From positions 1,180-23,271 of the forward strand of contig DJSQ01000083.1 of the NCBI GenBank assembly GCA_002438075.1: a stretch of 22,092 bases of DNA, given 5' to 3'. This stretch comes from Clostridiales bacterium UBA6330 (lineage in GTDB: Bacteria; Bacillota; Clostridia; Oscillospirales; CAG-272). How positions within the stretch are numbered: position 1 is the stretch's first letter; every line of letters begins with the position of its first letter. The notes under the pieces were generated by a model. The model saw nothing but the letters and a program-made list of their open reading frames with translations, made no database searches and was not told where the DNA came from. The position numbers and the translations under genes are program-made. This document shows positions 6,668 to 13,313 of this stretch, piece by piece.

Positions 6668-7658
6668 AGCTCAGCCGCATCCTTTCCCGCAGGGCATCGG
6701 TCGAAAGCCCCACGCTCTTGCCTGCCAGAAGAATGCGCAGGTTCTTGACCTCGTACTCCCGCGCGATGAGATAGCCGACGAGAATTTCCGCGCCGAAGGG
6801 TACCATTTTCGCCTCGCGCGCAACCTCCATCAGCTCGTCATCCGCCGCGCGCTCCAGTGCCGCCGCAGTCCCGTCGGTCTCCGCCGCGTGCTTGGCAAAG
6901 CGCTCGCAGTCGGTGTGATACAGACGGGAAAGAAGCGTCTCCTCGCCCGCCGCGCTCCATGCCGCCAAGTCCGCCTCGCTGAGGGTGCCGCCCGTGAGGA
7001 AGAACTCCCCAAGCGTCCGCCGTCCGACCTCGCCGCCCATCCTACAGCCTCTGAGGGCTATCATGGCGTTGGTCAGGTCGATTCTCCGCACAACCAGCTT
7101 TTCCGCAAGCGGAATGCCGCTCTCCTTTGCAAGCGCAAGCATTCCCGCATAGCAGGCGCGGTCGAGAACGCTGTCCACCACGCGCGGGTCCCCCGTGCGC
7201 TCCAGCTGACCGCAAGCGTCACGCGCGGCAGTGGCAAACGGCTCGGGCAACAGCCCGAATTCCCGCTTCTCCACGGCTTTGCGCACAATTTCGGTCGGAA
7301 TTCCGCCATATAAGCGAATCAGCATCCTGTCGCAGTCCAGCCCGCGCCGCAGGCATTTGATTGCCGATTTGATGTTGTTGCAGTCATACGGCAAAAGCCA
7401 TATTTTTGCGAATGCGGCACCGTCCGCCGAGGACAGCACCTCGCGGTAGCCGTCCGAAAGCCGCGCCGTCAGCGTTGCCTCGCGGTCAAAGGCTCCCGTT
7501 TCCGCATTGCGGACGATTCCGAAGCTCCATTCGTCCAGAAGCGCCACGCAAGCATCGACATTCCCGCAGGCAAGCAGCTTTTCCAGCCGCTCCTGCCCCA
7601 CCAGCGCGTTTTCCAGCGTGCGGATGCGGGCACCGGCATACAGATACTTGTTATCCAT
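6660..7658 (-). CDS. atpC/ntpC: V/A-type ATPase subunit C (rotor-ring connector)
   Basis: This 332-residue protein corresponds to the helical, funnel-shaped C (d-type) subunit that seats the D/F axle on the K ring. It starts MDNKYLYAGARIRTLE, contains the typical LLPYDCNNIKSAIKC segment, and ends with the YEVKNLRILLAGK motif common to this family. The frame continues upstream to a TTG at 7673, but the ATG at 7658 sits 6 nt after a perfect GAGGAGG that overlaps the stop of subunit E, so 7658 is taken as the start. Confidence 0.93.
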   Translation of the reverse strand: MDNKYLYAGARIRTLENALVGQERLEKLLACGNVDACVALLDEWSFGIVRNAETGAFDREATLTARLSDGYREVLSSADGAAFAKIWLLPYDCNNIKSAIKCLRRGLDCDRMLIRLYGGIPTEIVRKAVEKREFGLLPEPFATAARDACGQLERTGDPRVVDSVLDRACYAGMLALAKESGIPLAEKLVVRRIDLTNAMIALRGCRMGGEVGRRTLGEFFLTGGTLSEADLAAWSAAGEETLLSRLYHTDCERFAKHAAETDGTAAALERAADDELMEVAREAKMVPFGAEILVGYLIAREYEVKNLRILLAGKSVGLSTDALRERMRLSYV

Positions 7659-7669
7659 TGCCGACCTCC

Positions 7670-8362
7670 TCAAATCGTTGTTCTGACATCAAACAACGCC
7701 TGTGCGACCTCTGCCTCCAGCTCGCGGTGGAGCTGACCGAACAGCATTTCAAACGAGCAGTTGGACTCCACATCGCCGTAGCGCAGGACCACACCGCCCT
7801 CGATATTCAATGTGTTTTTGGACAGGACCAATTTATCCGTCCGTCCCGCGGGCAGGCGCGAGCTGTTGGCATAGCGCTTTTTCACACTCTCCAGCAGCTC
7901 CTTCCCGCATCCCTCGCGGTCCTTTTTGTTGAGGAGCACCTCGAACTGCTCGATCGGCTCGCTCTCCTCACCGTAGGTCGCCAGATTCTGCGCCTCGGTG
8001 TCCGCCTGCTCGACCAGCGCCGCCGACAGCAGTCCCGCGAGCAGGTCCACATACTTCTCCTTGGGAAGCCCCAGCACCCACTCCTTCGCGCCGTCGAAAA
8101 CGCCATCGATGAGCTGACTTTCCTGCGCTTGCAGGATGTTCCGCTTTTTCATTGCCGCCGCAGCCTTTGCCCGCGCGATGAGGTCAGCCCCCTTTGCCTG
8201 CGCGTCGTCCGAGAGCTTATCCCGAATCGCCTGCGCACGGGCATTGTAATCGGCGCTGATTCTGTCGCACTCCGCCTGCGCATCGGCAAGAATTTTATCC
8301 GCCCGCGCCTGCGCGTCTGCAAGAATTTTATCGGTTATCCGATTGACTCCGTTCGTTGCCAC
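7670..8362 (-). CDS. atpE/ntpE: V/A-type ATPase subunit E (peripheral stalk)
   Basis: The 230-residue protein has a long Ala/Asp/Arg-rich coiled coil (about 5-75, with ADAQARADKILADAQAE repeats) and a C-terminal globular domain containing NTLNIEGGVVLRYGD and a SFEMLFGQLHRELEAEVAQALF end. E pairs with the G/H subunit to form the stator stalks that hold the head against the membrane subunit I. The start is GTG at 8362 with AAAAGGAG 8 nt upstream; no ATG near the expected N-terminus competes. It is 45 nt downstream of subunit K. Confidence 0.93.
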   Translation of the reverse strand: MATNGVNRITDKILADAQARADKILADAQAECDRISADYNARAQAIRDKLSDDAQAKGADLIARAKAAAAMKKRNILQAQESQLIDGVFDGAKEWVLGLPKEKYVDLLAGLLSAALVEQADTEAQNLATYGEESEPIEQFEVLLNKKDREGCGKELLESVKKRYANSSRLPAGRTDKLVLSKNTLNIEGGVVLRYGDVESNCSFEMLFGQLHRELEAEVAQALFDVRTTI

Positions 8363-8407
8363 CGTTCCGTCTCCTTTTCCGTTTGACGATCGACCCTGCC
8401 TTGCGGC

Positions 8408-8890
8408 TTACAGGATCATCAACAGGGAGATCAGCAGGGCAAGAATTGCGTAAAGCTCGACGAACGATGCGGAAATAACCGCTTTACCGACTGCATCGGG
8501 CTTCTTTGCCAGCACCGAGATACCGGACGCGGCAACCTCGCCCTGACGGATTGCGGAATACAGACCGCCGAACGCAATCGGCAGAGCCGCAACGAGGAAG
8601 TACGCGCCGCGACCGACCGTGAGCTCGATCGTCTTGTTCCCCATGATGCCCGACTGGACCAGAATCATGAAGGAGGTGACCATTCCGTAAATCCCCTGCG
8701 TCATCGGCAGTGCCTGAAGCAGCATGGATTTACCGTACTTGTTGGGTTCTTCGCTGATGAGTCCCGCAGTCGCTCTTGCAACGAGATTAACCCCGCGCGC
8801 CGAGCCGATGCCGGGCAGAACAGTGGCGAGAACCGCGCCGAGAATGGCAAGGTTGGTTCCTGTGAACATTTCTTCGATGAGCTTGAACAT
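8408..8890 (-). CDS. atpK/ntpK: V/A-type ATPase subunit K (ion-carrying ring, Na+ type)
   Basis: The 160-residue protein is a duplicated proteolipid with four hydrophobic helices. LPMTQGIYG sits at 61-69 (Leu61, Thr64, Gln65), followed by Gln116 in the RQGE loop and the ion-binding Glu145 in SFVELYAIL. These match Leu61, Thr64, Gln65, Gln110 and Glu139 of E. hirae NtpK, the residues that bind Na+, allowing a 6-residue insertion. Only the second hairpin carries the acidic residue. Na+ coupling is therefore inferred. The frame is open to 9118 inside the subunit I gene, but the ATG at 8890 with AAGGAG 9 nt away is the clear start. Confidence 0.96.
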   Translation of the reverse strand: MFKLIEEMFTGTNLAILGAVLATVLPGIGSARGVNLVARATAGLISEEPNKYGKSMLLQALPMTQGIYGMVTSFMILVQSGIMGNKTIELTVGRGAYFLVAALPIAFGGLYSAIRQGEVAASGISVLAKKPDAVGKAVISASFVELYAILALLISLLMIL

Positions 8891-8935
8891 GGTTTTTGTC
8901 TCCTTAATTTTGTTTTTTATTTTGATTTTTGGGAC
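8891..8935 (-). promoter_or_regulatory. A-rich translation leader before subunit K
   Basis: On the minus strand the spacer between subunits I and K is almost all A and T, with runs of A broken by single C or T residues, ending in TTAAGGAG before the ATG. It is the only A-rich gene junction in the operon and stands out sharply from the GC-rich surroundings. Such unstructured leaders raise translation; the F-type atpE gene of E. coli has a comparable enhancer. The role here is inferred. Confidence 0.5.
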
Positions 8936-8942
8936 AACTGAA

Positions 8943-10985
8943 TCAGGTTTCCGCAGGCTCTGCGGGGTCCTCGGTGTAATCCGACGAGGGCTCGGCAGGC
9001 TCAAAGATGTCGCCGCCGTCCTCATAGAATTTGCCGAAAAATTCGATATACTGGAGCCGCGCCGCATGGACGAAGGTTCCCAGCAGGTTGATGGCAATGT
9101 TGAACAGATGTCCCACAATCAGGACCAAGAGCATGACAACAAAGCCGCCGACACCCGACGAACCGAGCGCCGTAATCATATTGATGACCTGCCCGATAAC
9201 ACCCGCGACCAGACCGAGCGCGAGGATTCGGGAGTAGGACATCAGGTCGGATGCAAAGCTGATGAGCGAGTAAAGACCGCCCAATCCTTTGACAAGCCAG
9301 CCGCCGAAGGACTTCTGCCCGACACCCTTGAGGAGCAGAATTCCGACCACGCCGCCGATCATGAGATAGGTTGCAATGCCCGCAAGGGATGCGAACATGG
9401 CTTTGGTCGCATCGCTCATGCCCTCTCCCATCATCTTCATGCCGATGAACATATTCGGTGCCGCGAGGTCGATTCCCGCAAACAGCACCCAGAACGGAAC
9501 CGTCCCGCAGATTGCCTCCGCGCGATGCCCGCTCTTCCACGTTTCCACCATATTGACCGCCATACCCGCGACCAGATGGACCTCGCCCACCGCCAGCGAC
9601 AGAATCAGGAACGACACTGCCGACGACACGGGGTTAAACAACAGACCGTTTGCGAAAAAGTGACCGATTGTCGTGCTTTCGGGATTCTCGATGCCCATGA
9701 AGTTCTTCATAATGGCAACCGGCAGATCTCCGAACCAGCCGCCGAACACCACGCCGAGGATTGCGCAGGACACGCCGCACCATGCAAACATGGAGAGCAT
9801 CCGCCGCATGGCGGGCTTGGGGTTGAGCAGCTTGATGGCCGCGATACAGCCGAGCGTCAGGAGCAGTCCGTAGCCCACGTCCGCAAACATCATACCGAAA
9901 ATGACAAAGTAGAAAATCGACATGATGAAGGTTGGGTCGAAGGTCCCGTATTTCGGGTAGGAATACATTCCGATGACCCACTCGAAGTTCTGCGCAAATT
10001 TGTTGTTGCGGAGCAGGACCGGCGGATTCTCGCCCGCCTCGGGCTCGTCCGTTTCATAGGCGCACTCGAATTTTCCGAGAACTGCCGTAACCGCATCCTC
10101 CATGCTCTCGGGGTACCACCCCTCCAGCACCGCGCAGGCTTCGGTTGCCGCAAGTTTCTGCTTCAGCTCCGCGACCCGCAGTCCCGTTGCCTCCACATCG
10201 TGGAGAATTTCAATTTCGTCCAGAGCCTCCGCGCAGTCGCGCAGATTCTCCTCCCGTCTGACCGCCTCGTCCTCCAGCTCCGCCAGCCGACCCTCGGCAT
10301 CGCGGGACGCGGAGAGCGCGGTTCCCGTTACGCCCGCGAATTCCTGCCGCACAAAGCCGCAGGCGGCAAGCGCCGCTCCGACATCGGTCTCCCTTTCCTT
10401 GAGGAAGGTCACCGCGAAGTAGCTGTACTTTTCATCGTCATAGACCTCCTCCGAGGCACAGCCGATTGCGTCAAGCGTCTCGGTCACGCGCTCTGCGGGA
10501 ACGGTCAGCGGGACCGAGCCGAGCCACGTTTTCGTTTTTTCCGTTTCGGTGTCCGACAGCGGTGCGTCATAGTCCAGCCACGGCTGAAGCGACTCGCAGA
10601 GCGCCGCAAGCCTTGTGTGCTCGCTCTCGCCCGCTCGGGTTTCCTCCAGCAGGCGCTCCGCTTCTCTCACGGTCTCCCATGCGTGCGCCGCATCGCCGCT
10701 TTCCGCAAACGCCTGTTGGTCCACCGCGTGAACCCGCCTGCGGAAGCGCATTTTGCGCGTGCTGTAGCGGGACAGAATCGGCAGGACCGCATCCACCTCC
10801 GCCACGCGCTTCCGCGCCTCGGTCAGCTCCGCGTCGCAGTCCACGCGCGAGAGCTTCCGGGCGCTTCGCTCGGCATCCAAGCTCCGCACCTGCACACAGC
10901 GCAATCGCATCAGACCTCGCACCAGTCGGTCGGCATCGTCACGGAAAACGAAAGCGGTCAGCTTTTTCATTTTGCTTACCGACAT
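8943..10985 (-). CDS. atpI/ntpI: V/A-type ATPase subunit I (membrane stator, a-type)
   Basis: The 680-residue protein has a soluble N-terminal half (about 1-340) with coiled-coil stretches that binds the peripheral stalks, and a membrane half with about seven to eight hydrophobic segments from 352 on. LMSYSRILALGLVAGVI (Arg586) and HAARLQYIEFFGKFYE (Arg643) hold the two conserved arginines that face the K ring. It forms the ion half-channels. The likely start is the ATG at 10985, overlapping the G/H stop by 10 nt, with GGAGGG 11 nt upstream; an ATG at 10970 (MKKL) is possible. The last 25 residues are acidic and proline-rich. Confidence 0.95.
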   Translation of the reverse strand: MSVSKMKKLTAFVFRDDADRLVRGLMRLRCVQVRSLDAERSARKLSRVDCDAELTEARKRVAEVDAVLPILSRYSTRKMRFRRRVHAVDQQAFAESGDAAHAWETVREAERLLEETRAGESEHTRLAALCESLQPWLDYDAPLSDTETEKTKTWLGSVPLTVPAERVTETLDAIGCASEEVYDDEKYSYFAVTFLKERETDVGAALAACGFVRQEFAGVTGTALSASRDAEGRLAELEDEAVRREENLRDCAEALDEIEILHDVEATGLRVAELKQKLAATEACAVLEGWYPESMEDAVTAVLGKFECAYETDEPEAGENPPVLLRNNKFAQNFEWVIGMYSYPKYGTFDPTFIMSIFYFVIFGMMFADVGYGLLLTLGCIAAIKLLNPKPAMRRMLSMFAWCGVSCAILGVVFGGWFGDLPVAIMKNFMGIENPESTTIGHFFANGLLFNPVSSAVSFLILSLAVGEVHLVAGMAVNMVETWKSGHRAEAICGTVPFWVLFAGIDLAAPNMFIGMKMMGEGMSDATKAMFASLAGIATYLMIGGVVGILLLKGVGQKSFGGWLVKGLGGLYSLISFASDLMSYSRILALGLVAGVIGQVINMITALGSSGVGGFVVMLLVLIVGHLFNIAINLLGTFVHAARLQYIEFFGKFYEDGGDIFEPAEPSSDYTEDPAEPAET

Positions 10986-11296
10986 TTCGCGTCCAACCCT
11001 CCGATCACGATCTTTTCCGCACTCTTGCGGTTCAGCCTTGCCCGTGCCGCAACCTCCTCGGCTTCGGTCTTGGTTTCCTCCATGACCCGTTCGGTCAGCT
11101 CGGCGGTCTTTTCGCGGATCTGCTCCAGCATTCCCGCAAGCTCCGCCGAAACCGACTCCTCGGTCGTCCGACACAGCTCCTCGCCCTGTCGGACCGCCTC
11201 CGCCTTCATCGCCTTTGCCTTCTCTTCGGCATCGGCAACCAGCTGCTCGGCATCACGCTCGGCTTTCCTGATTTTTTCCAACGTATCCTTTGACAT
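10976..11296 (-). CDS. atpH/ntpF: V/A-type ATPase subunit G/H (peripheral stalk helix)
   Basis: The 106-residue protein is one long charged helix rich in Glu, Lys and Ala (AERDAEQLVADAEEKAKAMK), as in the G/H (NtpF) subunit that winds around subunit E to form the stator stalk. Confidence in the exact letter is lower than for other subunits because the family is low in complexity, but the position as first gene immediately before subunit I is the usual clostridial arrangement. The ATG has a GGGGAG site 4 nt away. It is the first gene after the operon promoter. Confidence 0.88.
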   Translation of the reverse strand: MSKDTLEKIRKAERDAEQLVADAEEKAKAMKAEAVRQGEELCRTTEESVSAELAGMLEQIREKTAELTERVMEETKTEAEEVAARARLNRKSAEKIVIGGLDAKCR

Positions 11297-11387
11297 AAAC
11301 TCCCCTCTCTATCGGTCGGTTTGTCCTGCGGCGCGGAGGTCCGCTCCGCATATCAGAAAATGAATTTTGCCCATCTTCTGATGACAT
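11297..11387 (-). other. Structured 5' leader of the V-ATPase operon
   Basis: The predicted transcript start near 11387 gives a leader of about 90 nt. It contains two possible stems: a 7-bp pair of arms at 11352-11358 and 11376-11382, and a short GCGGA/TCCGC pair closer to the start codon. There is no T-run after the first stem, and it matches no riboswitch class I recognise. It may only reflect GC-rich sequence. Confidence 0.3.
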
Positions 11388-11394
11388 CCCTGTT

Positions 11395-11423
11395 ATTATA
11401 CCACATTTCCCCTCGCTTTGCAA
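11395..11423 (-). promoter_or_regulatory. Sigma-A promoter of the V-ATPase operon
   Basis: On the minus strand a TTGCAA box (11423-11418), 17-bp spacer and a perfect TATAAT (11400-11395) with an extended -10 TGG are present. It lies between the small upstream gene and the G/H gene, so the nine ATPase genes can be transcribed independently of what lies upstream. Confidence 0.8.
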
Positions 11424-11455
11424 GAGGGTTTGCGATACTCGGTCGGTGAAATTTG

Positions 11456-11887
11456 TTAATTTTTTGTCGAAGTCGGGCGTTTTTTGACTGCCACCCGTGT
11501 CAGCCGCCTGCTCTGTCGCGGCGGAAGCAGGGTCTCTTCCTCCAAATTCCAGACCCGCTCCTCGCTTTGCAGGACCGTTCCGTTCAAATCCGCCGTCAGA
11601 AGGACGCGGCAGTGGCGGTCGTCTGTCGGCTCGCACCGTGCCGTCACGCGCAGTCTGCGGACCCGCCAACGGGCGCGCGCCGCGTGGTCCTCTGCCGCGA
11701 GATACTCGGACCTTGCCCGCTCCCCCTCCTCGCGGAAAAGCCGACGGAGCATCACCTCGCCGCTCCGCGCGGTAAAATCGGTCAGCCGCGCAAATTCCTG
11801 CGGGATCGACAGGAACAATTCCGCCGTCAGCAGAACTGCGTAACCCTCTCTTACAACCAATCTCCGAGCCACAGCTCCGTTTTCCAT
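11456..11887 (-). CDS. Hypothetical protein, 143 residues
   Basis: I do not recognise this protein. It is rich in Arg and Glu, has no signal peptide or membrane helix, and shows a helical stretch around 35-75 followed by an alternating segment (RVRRLRVTARCEP, CRVLLTADLNGTVL) that looks like beta strands. The last part is basic (RRLTRVAVKKR). The start has an almost ideal GGAGGTGAT ribosome binding site 5 nt before the ATG, the best support that the gene is real. Another long frame overlaps it (11253-11897) but has poor composition and no spaced ribosome binding site. No terminator is visible between it and the ATPase promoter, so read-through into the operon is possible. Codon use resembles the neighbours. 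Confidence 0.6.
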   Translation of the reverse strand: MENGAVARRLVVREGYAVLLTAELFLSIPQEFARLTDFTARSGEVMLRRLFREEGERARSEYLAAEDHAARARWRVRRLRVTARCEPTDDRHCRVLLTADLNGTVLQSEERVWNLEEETLLPPRQSRRLTRVAVKKRPTSTKN

Positions 11888-12000
11888 CCGTCATCACCTC
11901 CGAGAGCAGTATATTCCACTGCCCGCAGAGAGGGTCATGCGCACTGCCCGAAGTGCAAGCGGAAGTTCGGGGTGGGTATTCTGATTTTAAGGGAATGCAG

Positions 12001-12197
12001 ATTTATCCCCCTCATCAGTCGCTTGCGCGACAGCTTCCCCCCGAGGGGAAGCCTTTCATACAAAGTGCTACTTGCTATGAATACAGCTTCAATTTTTAGC
12101 TGAATTGAGATTGTTGTAATTTGTGAAGCGGATTTTATCCAAAGGCTTCCCCTCGGGGGGAAGCTGTCGCGTTAGCGACTGATGAGGGGGGATAAAT
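12001..12197. mobile_element. MITE-like palindromic element with 56-57-bp inverted ends
   Basis: The 358-nt gap between the small hypothetical gene and the DtxR-type gene (11888-12245) is mostly this element. The left end (12001-12056) and right end (12141-12197) are inverted copies differing at two bases and one C/G insertion. Each end itself contains smaller palindromes: GTCGC/GCGAC and CTTCCCC/GGGGAAG. The 84-nt centre codes for nothing recognisable. No clear target-site duplication is seen. The structure fits a non-autonomous miniature inverted-repeat element or a large REP-type repeat. Its hairpins could end transcription from the DtxR gene. The flanks (11888-12000 and 12198-12245) hold no gene I can support. 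Confidence 0.75.
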
Positions 12198-12245
12198 TTG
12201 ATTCAACCATAGGTTCCCCGCTCCCTCCCGATTCGCCCAACGCAG

Positions 12246-12626
12246 TCACGCCTTCCCGCGTTCCATTTCCTCCACATGGTGCTTCAGCGCCGCGAACGAC
12301 TCGTCGCTGATGTCGTGCTCCATCTTGCAGGCATCCTCGGCGGCGACCTTTTCGTCCACGCCGAGCAGGGTCAGAATGCGCGTCAGGACCCGATGCCGCT
12401 CGTAAATTTTTCCCGCCAGCTCCGCGCCCGCTTCGGTCAGGGTCAGATAGCCGTTTTCGTCCATGTTGACGTATCCGCCGCCCCGCAACAGTCCCATTGC
12501 GTGGCTGACGCTCGGCTTGCTGAAGCCCATATATTCTCCCACGTCAATCGACCGCACATACGGGCTTTTCTGCGAAAGAATCAGAATGGTTTCAAGGTAC
12601 ATTTCTCCGGATTCCTGTATTTTCAT
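12246..12626 (-). CDS. DtxR/MntR-family metal-dependent repressor
   Basis: This 126-residue protein has an N-terminal winged helix (about 1-65: MKIQESGEMYLETILILSQK, VGEYMGFSKPSVSHAMGLL) and a helical dimerisation and metal-binding domain. There is no C-terminal SH3-like domain, so it is short like MntR. Candidate metal ligands are Met9, His78, Cys100, Glu103 and His104 (in CKMEH). Met and Cys at these places resemble DtxR/IdeR, whereas MntR has Asp and Glu, which argues for Fe2+ sensing; this is inferred. The frame is open to 12719, but the promoter at 12658-12686 and an AGAGGAA site 5-6 nt before the ATG at 12626 fix the start. The target genes are not in the window. Confidence 0.9.
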   Translation of the reverse strand: MKIQESGEMYLETILILSQKSPYVRSIDVGEYMGFSKPSVSHAMGLLRGGGYVNMDENGYLTLTEAGAELAGKIYERHRVLTRILTLLGVDEKVAAEDACKMEHDISDESFAALKHHVEEMERGKA

Positions 12627-12657
12627 GGATATTCCTCTTTCCGTATATATTATTACT

Positions 12658-12686
12658 ATTATACCGCATCCGCGCGGCTTTGTCAA
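12658..12686 (-). promoter_or_regulatory. Consensus sigma-A promoter of the DtxR-type gene
   Basis: On the minus strand a perfect TTGACA (12686-12681), 17-bp spacer and perfect TATAAT (12663-12658) are present. Transcription should start near 12651. The AT-rich stretch from -10 to the ribosome binding site could hold an autoregulatory operator, but I see no convincing dyad. Confidence 0.9.
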
Positions 12687-12779
12687 GGTTTTTACGCACC
12701 ATTTTTCCATTTTCCGCATACCGTGATAACGATACCGCGGCAGTTCTTCCCCTCTGCCGCACGAAAGGAGAAAAAATTC

Positions 12780-13295
12780 ATGGAGGAAAGACAGAACCGA
12801 GACACCCCCGAGGTGCCGACCCCCGAGCGGGAGCCCGTCCCCGCCCCCGTGCCCGAGGCGGAAACGCCCGCCGCCCCCACGGGAATGGGATATCTGATTG
12901 TTCGCGTCAGCACCGCGCGGGGCGCAATCCCGCTGGAGGGCGCGCGGGTGGATATTCGCACCTATGAGGACGAAAAGGGCAGTGATCCCGCCTCACGCGG
13001 GGATATCGTTGCCTCGCTCGTAACGGGCAGGGACGGCAGTACGGTCCGTACCCCGCTCCCCGCGCCGCCCGCCGCCGCAAGCGAAAGCCCCGGGGCAAGT
13101 CAGCCCTATGCCCGCTATTCCGCCGACGTCTTTCTGGAGGGCTACCGCAGGCAAAGCTACCTCGGCATTCCGATTTTCGACGGCATCACGTCCCTGCAAT
13201 CCGCCGTTCTGGTCCCGCTTCCCGAGGACGGCTCGGGCGGAACGCTCCCCGAGGACACCCAATATTTCCCCGAGTCGGGCTATCCCGAGCTTTGA
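12780..13295 (+). CDS. CarboxypepD_reg-like beta-sandwich protein of spore-type cassette
   Basis: The 171-residue protein has a Pro/Glu-rich disordered N-terminus (about 1-35) and then GYLIVRVSTARGAIPLEGARV, a pattern typical of transthyretin-like or carboxypeptidase regulatory beta-sandwich domains, followed by more strands (YSADVFLEGYRRQSYLGIPI). It has no signal peptide. An AAAGGAG site lies 9 nt before the ATG at 12780; the frame is open far upstream but there it is antisense to the DtxR-type gene. The next gene starts 18 nt after its stop. The gene-order link to SpoIID and peptidoglycan-binding domains suggests a structural or assembly role in the spore envelope. That role is inferred; no catalytic motif is seen. 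Confidence 0.75.
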   Translation: MEERQNRDTPEVPTPEREPVPAPVPEAETPAAPTGMGYLIVRVSTARGAIPLEGARVDIRTYEDEKGSDPASRGDIVASLVTGRDGSTVRTPLPAPPAAASESPGASQPYARYSADVFLEGYRRQSYLGIPIFDGITSLQSAVLVPLPEDGSGGTLPEDTQYFPESGYPEL

Positions 13296-13313
13296 GAAAG
13301 GAGGACCGCGACC

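Noticed and set aside
4976..6748. 590-residue plus-strand open frame opposite subunits A and F
   Set aside because: Shadow frame of the catalytic subunit gene; composition unlike a real protein.
8724..11363. 879-residue open frame on the plus strand opposite subunits I and K
   Set aside because: It is antisense to well-supported ATPase genes, has His/Arg-rich low-quality composition and no ribosome binding site. Long antisense frames are expected in GC-rich coding DNA.
11925..11975. Plus-strand CPKC-type zinc-ribbon-like string in the gap before the MITE-like element
   Set aside because: No start codon with a ribosome binding site, no complete domain, and the frame runs into the repeat. It could be a gene remnant but cannot be supported.
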